A DNA stretch of 27,092 bases, from assembly GCA_016297495.1 (NCBI GenBank), contig JAEDGN010000032.1, forward strand, positions 1-27,092. Reading direction: 5' to 3'. Both the position numbers and the translations under genes were made by a program. A model generated the notes under the pieces. That model was not told the origin of the DNA. It saw nothing but the letters and a program-made list of their open reading frames with translations, and did no database searches. Origin of the DNA: Coprococcus sp. (GTDB lineage: Bacteria; Bacillota; Clostridia; Lachnospirales; Lachnospiraceae). This document shows positions 1 through 6,254 of this stretch, one piece after another; position 1 is the first letter of the stretch, and each line of letters starts with the position of its first letter.

Positions 1-2
1 AA

Positions 3-131
3 AATCTTCTGGAAGCCATTAAGAACACAGTAAATTCTGTGATTCCCGTAGATGTTCGGATTCCTATAGACTATGGAACAAGTGAAACAGCTGCAGCTGT
101 GGGGGAGCCTTGTAAAAAAAATGCATTGTAA
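3..131 (+). CDS. C-terminal end of a gene that starts before the window
   Basis: This frame is open from the window edge to a TAA at 129-131 and encodes about 42 residues. Both other + frames are closed near the edge, so it is the only candidate for a gene running in. The tail contains VDVRIPIDYGTSETAAAVGEP. The order IP-D, then a helix, then A..G.P, resembles the C-terminal end of MinD/ParA-like P-loop ATPases, but that is a weak resemblance on a short stretch. The next ORF could start at 121 and overlap this stop. The function is not established. Confidence 0.35.
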   Translation, partial: NLLEAIKNTVNSVIPVDVRIPIDYGTSETAAAVGEPCKKNAL

Positions 132-381
132 TGTGGATAAACCTCTGGATTATAACGAAAAAAGTGTACAGCTGTATCATGCAATCCATGAATATTCAGA
201 AGCCGGATACAGCAAACGCGCGATATCTAAAATGCTTCATTGCAGCAGAAATACAGTGTCCAAATATCTTGAAGGAGACTATGATTCTTTATGGGCTCTG
301 CCGCACAAGAATATTCACCTGACACCAATGGTTCCGCAGACAGTCAGTGAAGGGAGTGGTCAGTATAAAGCCATATACTGA
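121..381 (+). CDS. Small helix-turn-helix protein, possibly a transposase remnant
   Basis: About 86 residues if translation starts at the ATG at 121; the same frame is open back to an ATG at 73, which would overlap the preceding gene much further. Residues ~22-50 form a clear helix-turn-helix: a SEAGYSKRAISKML recognition-type helix pair followed by HCSRNTVSKYLEGDY. HTHs of this form occur in the N-terminal or middle parts of IS transposases (ISL3-like and related families) and in small resolvase-like regulators. No catalytic DDE domain follows in frame, and the C-terminal ~30 residues look non-conserved. The downstream ORF overlaps its end in another frame, which fits a frameshifted remnant. 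A stand-alone regulator is the alternative. Confidence 0.4.
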   Translation: MHCNVDKPLDYNEKSVQLYHAIHEYSEAGYSKRAISKMLHCSRNTVSKYLEGDYDSLWALPHKNIHLTPMVPQTVSEGSGQYKAIY

Positions 382-895
382 ATTCATAAATGAGATATAC
401 AAATGCATTATTCACACATTTGATTCTAAGGATAATGCAGTTCGGATATTTTGTGAAGGTCCTGATCAGTCTCTTTATTCGGGATCTCAGGAATATGCCG
501 TGTTAAGAAATGAATATGCCCGGTTCTTTTTTGATACTATATGCAATAATGATGATTTGCCTGGCATTAGAAAAGAAGAGTTTGTGCTGAAGTCTTCTCC
601 CATCTATCCTGGTGAGATTAAGCTTGTTCACAGCTGTTATCCGAAGAATGTACGACGGTGGCTGAAAGGAACCATAAGCCGCAAAAGGAAATGTCGGATT
701 GAATTCTGCGTTCTTGTCTGGTGCCATGCAATGGGTTGGAAGAATGAGTCAGTATCTGATGAAAAACTGGATATTTGCCGGAATCAGATTACAGAGATCT
801 GCAGGAATTACATAGAGATTGATGAAGCAAATCCGTTCTCATTTGAAATGATTTGGAGAGCGGCATCGGCTGCATATGAACAATCATATCGGTAA
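347..895 (+). CDS. Unrecognised protein, about 182 residues
   Basis: Open frame with a possible GTG start at 347 and no in-frame ATG until far inside, so the true start is unsure. It overlaps the end of the HTH ORF by 35 nt in the +1 relation, so it could be the second half of a frameshifted gene. The protein is soluble-looking, with no signal peptide or membrane segment. It is rich in Cys and aromatic residues and has a basic patch near residue 100 (RRWLKGTISRKRK). I do not recognise a family. No good ribosome binding site precedes the GTG. Either a real hypothetical gene or a remnant is possible. Confidence 0.4.
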   Translation: MKGVVSIKPYTEFINEIYKCIIHTFDSKDNAVRIFCEGPDQSLYSGSQEYAVLRNEYARFFFDTICNNDDLPGIRKEEFVLKSSPIYPGEIKLVHSCYPKNVRRWLKGTISRKRKCRIEFCVLVWCHAMGWKNESVSDEKLDICRNQITEICRNYIEIDEANPFSFEMIWRAASAAYEQSYR

Positions 896-952
896 ATGAT
901 TTGTCCTTGACGCTGTTGCTATGATAAAAGAAAACGGCGGAGGGCGAAACAA

Positions 953-1360
953 ATGTATAGTATCGATGAATTTGAAATGATGGCAGTTGATGATGAGGAT
1001 GAAGAATTTTCTTTAATCAAAATCAGGCAATATCTGGAGATGGTGGATCCGGAAATAAAAGCAATGTTTGTTCAGGCATATGGGGATGATCCGGATACTG
1101 TATTTGCGTTCGATGAGGATAAAAGACGTCAGATAGAAACCCTGCTGCAGCTTTTATCTGAAATGATACCGCGTGAGCAGATGGTTCTGGCCCTTAGATT
1201 TGGTATTTTTTCGGGAAAGCCTATGACCCTGGAAGAAGTGGCGAAGAGGTTTGGAGTCACAAGGGAACGTATCCGTCAGATTGAAGCAAAAGCACTCAGA
1301 AGGGGCGGCTGCCGAGGCCTGAGAAGGAGCAAAAAATTGAAAGATTTCCTGAATAACTAG
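953..1360 (+). CDS. Sigma-70 region 4 domain protein (truncated sigma-like HTH protein)
   Basis: 135 residues, preceded by a GGCGGAGGG ribosome binding site. The C-terminal half (about 65-135) is a canonical sigma-70 region 4: a PREQMVLALRFG helix, then TLEEVAKRFGVTRERIRQIEAKALRR, which is the RpoD-type region 4.2 helix-turn-helix that reads the -35 element, ending SKKLKDFL as in housekeeping sigma factors. Regions 1-3 are absent. The N-terminal 60 residues are acidic and do not resemble region 2, so this cannot be a full sigma factor. Such short region-4 proteins are common in Clostridia and may act as DNA-binding regulators or anti-sigma-like modulators; the role here is unknown. A stem-loop follows at 1393-1432. 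Confidence 0.8.
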   Translation: MYSIDEFEMMAVDDEDEEFSLIKIRQYLEMVDPEIKAMFVQAYGDDPDTVFAFDEDKRRQIETLLQLLSEMIPREQMVLALRFGIFSGKPMTLEEVAKRFGVTRERIRQIEAKALRRGGCRGLRRSKKLKDFLNN

Positions 1361-1392
1361 TGAAAGGGGTACATGCGGGATGACAGAGAAGG

Positions 1393-1432
1393 AGCGGAGA
1401 ATAATCTGGCTGGGTTCAGAAAATTCTCCGCT
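1393..1432 (+). terminator. Stem-loop after the sigma-like gene
   Basis: A perfect 10-bp inverted repeat, AGCGGAGAAT (1393-1402) and ATTCTCCGCT (1423-1432), with a shorter CTG/CAG pairing inside the loop. Only a short T tract (TTTG) follows, so it is a weak Rho-independent terminator at best, or another RNA stem-loop. Confidence 0.5.
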
Positions 1433-1447
1433 TTGTAAATATGCGGG

Positions 1448-1585
1448 TTAATGATTCAGTATTTTTAAACGTTTTCCTGAAAATGCAATCCCATAGATAA
1501 GTATGGGTGATATTTGTTTCTGTTCCATCTGGAGAGCATATTTTTTATCTTCAACCCGTACCAGGGCCTCCCGGATATGAAAATC
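1448..1585 (-). pseudogene. C-terminal remnant of an AAA-ATPase/PD-(D/E)XK nuclease family protein
   Basis: On the minus strand this stretch encodes about 45 residues: EALVRVEDKKYALQ, then a short linker, then ILIYGIAFSGKRLKIL and a stop. The pattern EAL.Q(I)E.KKYA..., followed by YGIAF.GK, is the characteristic end of the PDDEXK_9-type nuclease domain found behind an AAA ATPase in many gut Firmicutes and Bacteroidetes. The ATPase and the first part of the nuclease are absent; upstream on the minus strand the frame continues only about 30 unrelated-looking residues. I call it a decayed fragment rather than a gene. It fills part of the 1361-1739 gap, where I see no intact gene. Confidence 0.45.
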
Positions 1586-1677
1586 ATTCAGAAAAAAGAA
1601 ATGGAACATGCACAGGCTGTAATCAATGAACTTTACAGAAATGGGTTGTAGAGAGAAAGCTTGATTTACCAATCTAT

Positions 1678-1706
1678 TTGACTGGTCTTTTCAAATATGA
1701 TAGAAT
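1678..1706 (+). promoter_or_regulatory. Sigma-A-type promoter of the TetR gene
   Basis: -35 TTGACT at 1678-1683, a 17-bp spacer and -10 TAGAAT at 1701-1706. The palindromic operator begins at the last base of the -10 box and covers the expected transcription start, the usual geometry for autorepression. Confidence 0.7.
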
Positions 1707-1723
1707 GCAAGTACACACTTGCA
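1706..1723 (+). promoter_or_regulatory. Palindromic operator 1 (TetR-type)
   Basis: TGCAAGTACACACTTGCA: a perfect 7-bp inverted repeat TGCAAGT/ACTTGCA around a 4-bp centre, directly after the -10 box of the TetR gene. The same arms and spacing recur at 2378-2395 before the MBL-fold gene, so this is most likely the binding site of the TetR protein encoded between them. Confidence 0.75.
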
Positions 1724-1739
1724 TAAGAGGTGGAAGTTT

Positions 1740-2318
1740 ATGTACGATGAAACTCAATTAAAAATAATGGATGCTGCGATGACGCTGATTATTGATAAGG
1801 GCTATTCCGGGGCAACCACCAGGGATATTGCAAAAATGGCGGGGGTCAATGAAAGCACCATCTTCAGGCGTTTTGATGGAAAGAAGGAAATCGTGTTAGC
1901 TGCTATGGAACTGCCAAAGTGGAATCCCGGATTATCAGAGAGTGATTTTATATATCATGGAGAACTGGAAGAGGATCTAATCTCCTTTTCCAATGTTTAT
2001 ATGAGCAAGGTGACGCCGCAGATGGTAAAGGTGTCTATTGGCCTCAGATCAGCAGAACTGCAGGGCGCAGCGCTCCCGGGAATTATGAAGGTTCCTGTGG
2101 TTTTTAAGAAAGTATTGGTCAATTACTTTACGCAAATGATTGCAAATGGAAAAATGCGTGATTGTAATGTTGAGAGTATTTCGCTGCAGTTTATTGCCAT
2201 GAATTTTGGTTTTGTATTTTTGGATGCTTCCTTTGGCGACAAATTGATCGGTGTTTCAAAAGCGGAATATATTCGGAATAGTATTAAGGTCTTTGTGTCA
2301 GGCATCTGCGGAGAATAG
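1740..2318 (+). CDS. TetR/AcrR family transcriptional regulator
   Basis: 192 residues starting at the ATG at 1740, which is preceded by AAGAGGTGG. The in-frame TTG at 1719 lies inside the operator and is not a plausible start. The N-terminal ~50 residues form the TetR DNA-binding domain: MDAAMTLIIDKGYSGATTRDIAKMAGVNESTIFRRF, then DGKKEIVLAAM. The rest is the all-helical ligand-binding and dimerisation domain, which is variable in this family. It sits under its own promoter with an operator over the start site and is followed by an MBL-fold hydrolase with an identical operator, so it probably represses itself and that hydrolase until an unknown ligand binds. Confidence 0.9.
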   Translation: MYDETQLKIMDAAMTLIIDKGYSGATTRDIAKMAGVNESTIFRRFDGKKEIVLAAMELPKWNPGLSESDFIYHGELEEDLISFSNVYMSKVTPQMVKVSIGLRSAELQGAALPGIMKVPVVFKKVLVNYFTQMIANGKMRDCNVESISLQFIAMNFGFVFLDASFGDKLIGVSKAEYIRNSIKVFVSGICGE

Positions 2319-2377
2319 CATATATCTTGAATAAAACGTGCTGAATGGAAAGTAGGCACGTTTAAAAATAACTTTGA

Positions 2378-2395
2378 TGCAAGTGAACACTTGCA
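2378..2395 (+). promoter_or_regulatory. Palindromic operator 2 (TetR-type)
   Basis: TGCAAGTGAACACTTGCA: an 8-bp perfect inverted repeat around AA, with the same outer arms as the site at 1706-1723. It lies just upstream of the ribosome binding site of the MBL-fold gene. No strong -35/-10 pair could be fixed upstream, so the exact promoter is not shown. Confidence 0.75.
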
Positions 2396-2412
2396 AAATG
2401 GAGGAGGAGAAG

Positions 2413-3294
2413 ATGAGAGTAAAACAAATTAAAATTGACTTTTATGTTACAAAGGAAATTAAACGATTCGTGTATGTATACCTTGTTGAAACCGGGTCAG
2501 GATGTATACTGATTGATTCCGGTGTTGCGGGGAGTGAGACAATGATTGAAAAAGCCATATTAGAAAACGGTCATGATCCTGGTGAGATAAAAGCCGTTTT
2601 TTTAACGCACGCTCATCCGGATCATATCGGTACTGCCGGCTATTTTCGGGAAAAATATGGATCCAGGATATATGCCAGTGAAGGGGAGCGTGCCTGGATT
2701 GAAAATATTGATTTGCAGTTCAAAGAACGTCCAATACCCAATTTTTATAACCTTGCAGGAAAATCCACGATTGTCGATCAGGTTGTGAAGGATGGGGATA
2801 AAATCTTTCTGTCAGATGGTATATACTTGGAAGTCATAGGAACTCCGGGCCATTCTGTCGATGAAGTGTCTTATCGTATAGGAGATGCGGCCTTTATTGG
2901 AGATACTGTGCCGGTCAGGGGAGATATTCCCATTTTTATTAATCTGGAAGCAGCCAGATATTCCCTGTCGGTTCTGGAAAAGCTGTCCGGCATTGAAATA
3001 TTTTACCCGGCGTGGGATCAGACATATTCTTTGGAAATGATGAGAAAAAAACTAGCCGATGCAAAAGAAATTGTAAATGAGCTGGAAGGAATCGTTTGTG
3101 ATATAGATCATGGTATGGCGCTGTCGACATTAGTTGATCTGGTTTGTGAAAGATTGCATACGCCTATGTGGAAGTCAAATCCATTGTTTGCCAGAACCAT
3201 AGCATGCTGCAGGAAAAAGCAGAATTTGCAAATAAAACTTGGCAAAAGTATTGACAAGTTATTTCTCAGGGAAATCGGTATGCATGCATTGTAG
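2413..3294 (+). CDS. MBL-fold metallo-hydrolase
   Basis: 293 residues from the ATG at 2413, which sits behind a GGAGGAGG site. The frame runs further upstream, but those codons lie in the operator. The metallo-beta-lactamase fold is clear: GCILIDSGVAG strand, the THAHPDHIG metal motif (HxHxDH) at about residue 71, a later GTPGHSVDEVSY His, and FIGDTVP carrying the bridging Asp. It is a cytoplasmic dinuclear-metal hydrolase; members include lactonases, glyoxalase II-like enzymes and thiolesterases, and the substrate cannot be told. The shared operator makes it the probable target of the adjacent TetR protein, suggesting hydrolysis of the regulator's inducer or a related compound. The end of the gene runs into a start-less membrane-protein remnant, so its last few residues may be altered. 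Confidence 0.9.
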   Translation: MRVKQIKIDFYVTKEIKRFVYVYLVETGSGCILIDSGVAGSETMIEKAILENGHDPGEIKAVFLTHAHPDHIGTAGYFREKYGSRIYASEGERAWIENIDLQFKERPIPNFYNLAGKSTIVDQVVKDGDKIFLSDGIYLEVIGTPGHSVDEVSYRIGDAAFIGDTVPVRGDIPIFINLEAARYSLSVLEKLSGIEIFYPAWDQTYSLEMMRKKLADAKEIVNELEGIVCDIDHGMALSTLVDLVCERLHTPMWKSNPLFARTIACCRKKQNLQIKLGKSIDKLFLREIGMHAL

Positions 3295-3524
3295 CTGGTG
3301 TACTTGCTACGATATTTTTTGTAATTCAGATTTTCACAGGTGGCGGAACGAACTACGGCTTGTATGCAGTTGTATTTTCTATGCCGATGGCTGGGTTCTG
3401 GGTGAAATATAAAAAGCTACATAGAAAGCACGAGTTATTTGTCGCTGTTTGCTATACAATCGGAGTTTTTATGTTTTCTGCCGCCCACATTTATGAATTG
3501 ATTTCTGTATCACAGATTTTATGA
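3288..3524 (+). pseudogene. Small membrane protein gene lacking its start (partner of XRE regulator)
   Basis: This frame overlaps the stop of the MBL gene and encodes about 78 residues: a hydrophobic segment VAGVLATIFFVIQIF, then GGGTNYGLYAVVFSMPMAGFWV, a basic loop YKKLHRKHE, and a third hydrophobic helix VAVCYTIGVFMFSAA. Small three-helix proteins like this commonly sit immediately 5' of a short XRE-family HTH gene in Clostridia, and here the stop overlaps the HTH start codon (ATGA). No in-frame ATG, GTG or TTG precedes the first helix before the stop at 3252-3254, so the 5' end looks lost, perhaps by the rearrangement that joined it to the MBL gene. A single-base shift at 3280-3290 would restore an ATG, so a small indel or sequencing error is the alternative. 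Confidence 0.5.
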
Positions 3525-3742
3525 GAATGCTTATGGAAAACGAATTAATACTCAGAAACCGATTGAAAGAAATCCGAACAGAACAGGGATTATCCCAGGC
3601 GAAGCTTGCTGAAATAGTAGGTGTATCGAGGAACACAATCAGTTCTATTGAAACCGGTCAGTTTAGTCCCACAGCGAAGCTTGCGCTGATTATATGTATA
3701 GCCTTGGACAAAAAATTTGAAGATATTTTTTATTTCGACTAA
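3521..3742 (+). CDS. Short XRE-family (Cro/C1-type) HTH regulator
   Basis: 73 residues from 3521; in-frame ATGs at 3527 and 3533 are alternatives and the last gives the usual family start MENEL. The body is a complete Cro/C1 HTH: RNRLKEIRTEQGLSQAKLAEIVGVSRNTISSIETGQFSPT, then LALIICIALDKKFEDIFYF. This YgzD/SinR-like small regulator family binds DNA as a dimer and often pairs with a small membrane protein, whose remnant overlaps its start. No ribosome binding site is visible, so translation is probably coupled to the upstream frame. Confidence 0.85.
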   Translation: MRMLMENELILRNRLKEIRTEQGLSQAKLAEIVGVSRNTISSIETGQFSPTAKLALIICIALDKKFEDIFYFD

Positions 3743-3754
3743 AATTGGTCAGCA

Positions 3755-3802
3755 CAGATTGGTCAGCACGAGCTGGATCATCTGGAGGGAATTTTGATTT
3801 AA
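3755..3802 (+). pseudogene. Extreme C-terminus of a peptide deformylase gene
   Basis: Encodes QIGQHELDHLEGILI and a stop at 3800-3802. QHELDHLEGILI is the zinc-binding HExxH motif and end of peptide deformylase (Def). Nothing of the rest of the protein is present: the same frame reads straight back into the stop of the XRE gene. A short tandem duplication, TTGGTCAGCAC at 3745-3755 and again at 3759-3769, marks the junction. A dead fragment left by rearrangement. Confidence 0.6.
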
Positions 3803-4006
3803 GAAATGACAGGGATGCAATCATTCAGAAAAAATGGTATATGCGCAGACTGTGATAGAGAGTTCTCAAAAGTTGTGAAATACGGGATCTTATTTCTTCA
3901 TATGGATGGTGTATTTTATCTTATGAAATTGGTATAATTTCTCCATAGGGCAGATCGTAATCCATTTGTTTTTATAAAATGGAAGGGAAAGGTAGAGGGG
4001 AATAGT

Positions 4007-4420
4007 ATGGCATATGATCTCGAAAAAAAACAGGAAGCAATCGATGCCGGTAACAGGGCATTGAGAAGCCTCAAAGATGCACAGAATAATTTAAACAGTG
4101 CAAGGAACTGGGGAATCTGGGATATGTTTGGCGGGGGATTTATCTCTACTATGGTGAAACATTCCAAAATGGACCGGGCGAGACAGAATATGGAACAGGC
4201 GCGATATGACCTGAAGAATTTCAGCAGGGAACTGAATGATGTCAATATGACATGTCATCCGGATATTGAAACAGGTGATTTCTTATCTTTTGCCGACTGG
4301 TTTTTTGATGGTTTCGTTGTGGACTGGATGGTTCAGGAGCGGATCAATCAGGCTTCCGGTCAGGTCGCAGAAGCAATCCGCAGGGTAGAAGGAATCCTCG
4401 GACAGCTTCAGAACTATTAA
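4007..4420 (+). CDS. Conserved helical protein of unknown function
   Basis: 137 residues with a GGTAGAGGGG site just upstream. It is predicted mostly helical, with coiled-coil-like stretches at 1-35 (EKKQEAIDAGNRALRSLKDAQ) and 55-80, separated by a glycine-rich loop NWGIWDMFGGGFISTM, and with a C-terminal helix NQASGQVAEAIRRVEGIL. No signal peptide or true membrane span. I believe related proteins of unknown function exist in Firmicutes, but I cannot name a family. It stands alone, with its own ribosome site and a good terminator at 4443-4487, so it is probably a monocistronic gene. Confidence 0.8.
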   Translation: MAYDLEKKQEAIDAGNRALRSLKDAQNNLNSARNWGIWDMFGGGFISTMVKHSKMDRARQNMEQARYDLKNFSRELNDVNMTCHPDIETGDFLSFADWFFDGFVVDWMVQERINQASGQVAEAIRRVEGILGQLQNY

Positions 4421-4442
4421 TATTAATCTGCATATCAATCAA

Positions 4443-4487
4443 GGGCAGTAATTTATGGAATTTCGTAAATTGCTGCTCTTTTTATTT
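4443..4487 (+). terminator. Rho-independent terminator after the helical protein
   Basis: GGGCAGTAATTTA (4443-4455) pairs with TAAATTGCTGCTC through a 10-nt loop, with two G-U type positions, and is followed by TTTTTATTT. Confidence 0.8.
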
Positions 4488-4662
4488 CATAATTTTTTCT
4501 GAATTTTAAATCAGGATAGATGGCCTTTTTATGATGCTTATTTTGGAGAAAGTAAAGGAAGTGGCAGGCAGGACAGATAAGAAGGTGGTATTTGTATCGG
4601 ACAGCTAATCCTTTTAATTATGTATAACAGATGTAAATGATAATGTAAAGGAGCGAAGGGTA

Positions 4663-4767
4663 ATGAAAGGATACAACACAGAGATTGACTGGAAGATTAA
4701 AAGAATTGGATATACGGTAAAAATCAGTGGTTGGTGTACGATATCCTTCCCATCTGTGGTATACTGA
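4663..4767 (+). CDS. Possible small peptide of 34 residues
   Basis: ATG at 4663 behind AAAGGAGCGAAGGG, reading MKGYNTEIDWKIKRIGYTV and ending FPSVVY. It is the only small frame with a good ribosome site in the 4488-4935 gap. No family is recognised; it could be a remnant of the WYL-regulator gene whose tail follows, or chance. Confidence 0.2.
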   Translation: MKGYNTEIDWKIKRIGYTVKISGWCTISFPSVVY

Positions 4768-4786
4768 TGATAGTTTGCAGGTGTGA

Positions 4787-4894
4787 TGGATATTTTCACT
4801 GGGAGAAGGTGTGAGGATTGTATCCCCAGATGAAGTGGTGGAGCAGATGAAACAGGAGATCGACCGGTTAGTCAGGCAGTATGAAGGTAAATAA
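4787..4894 (+). pseudogene. C-terminal remnant of a WYL-domain regulator
   Basis: Encodes WIFSLGEGVRIVSPDEVVEQ then MKQEIDRLVRQYEGK and a stop. The pattern WI.S.G..V.i..P.e....m..ei..l...Y is the usual end of WYL-domain (YafY-like) transcriptional regulators. An in-frame TGA lies immediately upstream (4784-4786) and the HTH and WYL core are missing, so only the tail survives. The stop overlaps an ATG at 4894 that is in frame with the following GNAT gene but is not its best start. Confidence 0.5.
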
Positions 4895-4935
4895 TGCAGG
4901 CAGGAAATCATAATGGTTGTGCAGGAGGGAATAAA

Positions 4936-5451
4936 ATGGTTAAAATTGAATTGCTATCTGAAAATAATTTTAATGAGTATTCTTTAGATTCATATGTAAG
5001 AAAACAGGCTGTTAAGAGGGTATATCGCAGAGAAGGAAGTAAATATGTTCTTGTGGATATGCCGTATGTTGAGGACTGGAATCTTGAAAGAAAACGGCAG
5101 GTTGCAAAGGCTATCAGCAGTGATGAATACATATCGTATATTGCTTTGGATGATGATGCTGTTATTGGTTTTATTGGACTAAAAAAGCGTCTTAACAATG
5201 ATAATATGATTTTAGATATGATGCATGTTTCTGCGGCGTGTCGGGGGATGGGAATAGGAAGCAAGCTTTTTGATCTCGGAAAAGAAGAAGCAAAAAAAGC
5301 AGGTGCAAAGGGATTATATATATCTGCGTGCTCATCTGAGGAGACGATTGCTTTTTATAAGGCAATGGGTGCAGAACTTACAAATCATCCAATTCAGGAA
5401 ATCGCTGATGATGAACCTTACGATTTACAGATGATATGTGTTGTTGAATAA
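4936..5451 (+). CDS. GNAT family N-acetyltransferase
   Basis: 171 residues from the ATG at 4936, which follows GCAGGAGGGA at good spacing; an in-frame ATG at 4894 overlaps the WYL remnant and is less likely. The acetyl-CoA binding motif A is clear at about residues 95-115: MMHVSAACRGMGIGSKLF (V....RG.GIG..L), then KAGAKGLYISACSSEETIAFYKAMGAEL, the typical motif B with FY...G. It transfers an acetyl group from acetyl-CoA to an amine of unknown identity in the cytoplasm. It may be cotranscribed with the downstream methyltransferase; no terminator is visible between them. Confidence 0.88.
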   Translation: MVKIELLSENNFNEYSLDSYVRKQAVKRVYRREGSKYVLVDMPYVEDWNLERKRQVAKAISSDEYISYIALDDDAVIGFIGLKKRLNNDNMILDMMHVSAACRGMGIGSKLFDLGKEEAKKAGAKGLYISACSSEETIAFYKAMGAELTNHPIQEIADDEPYDLQMICVVE

Positions 5452-5532
5452 TTGGAAGCCAGGTATGCCCGTTGAAGGATTAGGATTTATTAGAAGAAGA
5501 AAGATAAAAATAAGGGGTAAGAATGAAATACA

Positions 5533-6132
5533 ATGAAAGAGAGTAAAAACGAAACAAGATGGGATAAGCTTTTGCAGATCTGGACAATGGGCAGAGATGA
5601 TTCCAACGCAGATCAGTATCGATATCCTTATGAACCAACACCTTATTCTGTTTTGGAACGTCTGGCTAGCAGTGGTTTAATTCGAAAAGGGAATACGCTG
5701 CTGGATTATGGATGCGGGAAAGGCAGAGTAGATTTTTTTCTGTCATATCAGACCAGATGCCAGTCCATAGGCATAGAATATGATGAACGGATTTATGAAA
5801 AGGCGATACAGAATAAAGAAACGGCAATATCCTCTGCCAGGGTGTCTGTTGAACTTGCCAATGCAGAAAATTTTATAGTTCCGGAAAACGCAGACAGGAT
5901 TTATTTCTTTAATCCCTTTTCTGTCGAAATCCTGCAGAAGGTGATTTCCAGAATTCTGGATTCCTATTTCGAGAAGAACAGGCCTATTCAGATGTTTTTT
6001 TACTATCCGTCTGACGAGTATATTTCATATCTGATGACGGTGGATGAGCTGGCGTTTTCTGATGAGATTGACTGCAGAGATTTATTTCCGGGGAATGATC
6101 CGCGGGAAAAGATTATGATATTTGATTTATGA
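5533..6132 (+). CDS. Class I SAM-dependent methyltransferase
   Basis: 199 residues. The ATG at 5533 is used because the closer ATG at 5523 runs into a stop within eight codons; the AAGGGG site at 5512 is a little far. Motif I, LLDYGCGKGRVDFFL (about 55-70), binds SAM; GIEYDERIYEKA supplies the acidic ribose-binding residue; and YFFNPF (about 125-130) is motif IV, similar to the (N/D)PP(F/Y) signature of N-methyltransferases. It is a small soluble enzyme of unknown substrate. Confidence 0.85.
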   Translation: MKESKNETRWDKLLQIWTMGRDDSNADQYRYPYEPTPYSVLERLASSGLIRKGNTLLDYGCGKGRVDFFLSYQTRCQSIGIEYDERIYEKAIQNKETAISSARVSVELANAENFIVPENADRIYFFNPFSVEILQKVISRILDSYFEKNRPIQMFFYYPSDEYISYLMTVDELAFSDEIDCRDLFPGNDPREKIMIFDL

Positions 6133-6153
6133 AATCTGGAGATTTCTATATAA

Positions 6154-6209
6154 TTGACACATTGTTATATATTATGATTCTATCCCTCAACTGCTGAATG
6201 GCTTATAAT
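6154..6209 (+). promoter_or_regulatory. Promoter-like elements before the alpha/beta hydrolase
   Basis: The 122-bp gap contains TTGACA at 6154-6159, TATGAT at 6173-6178 and a perfect TATAAT at 6204-6209. TTGACA and TATGAT are only 13 bp apart, and TATAAT has no good -35 at 16-18 bp. A promoter is likely here, but which elements pair is not resolved. Confidence 0.35.
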
Positions 6210-6254
6210 TAACATGATAAACTGAGCAAAGAATCAGGTTTTGGAGGTGGGGAC

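Noticed and set aside
1719..1739. Earlier TTG start for the TetR gene
   Set aside because: It lies inside the palindromic operator and has no ribosome site; the ATG at 1740 follows AAGAGGTGG.
4531..4608. 25-codon frame MMLILEKVKEVAGRTDKK... in the gap after the helical protein
   Set aside because: No ribosome site and no recognised family; too short to support.
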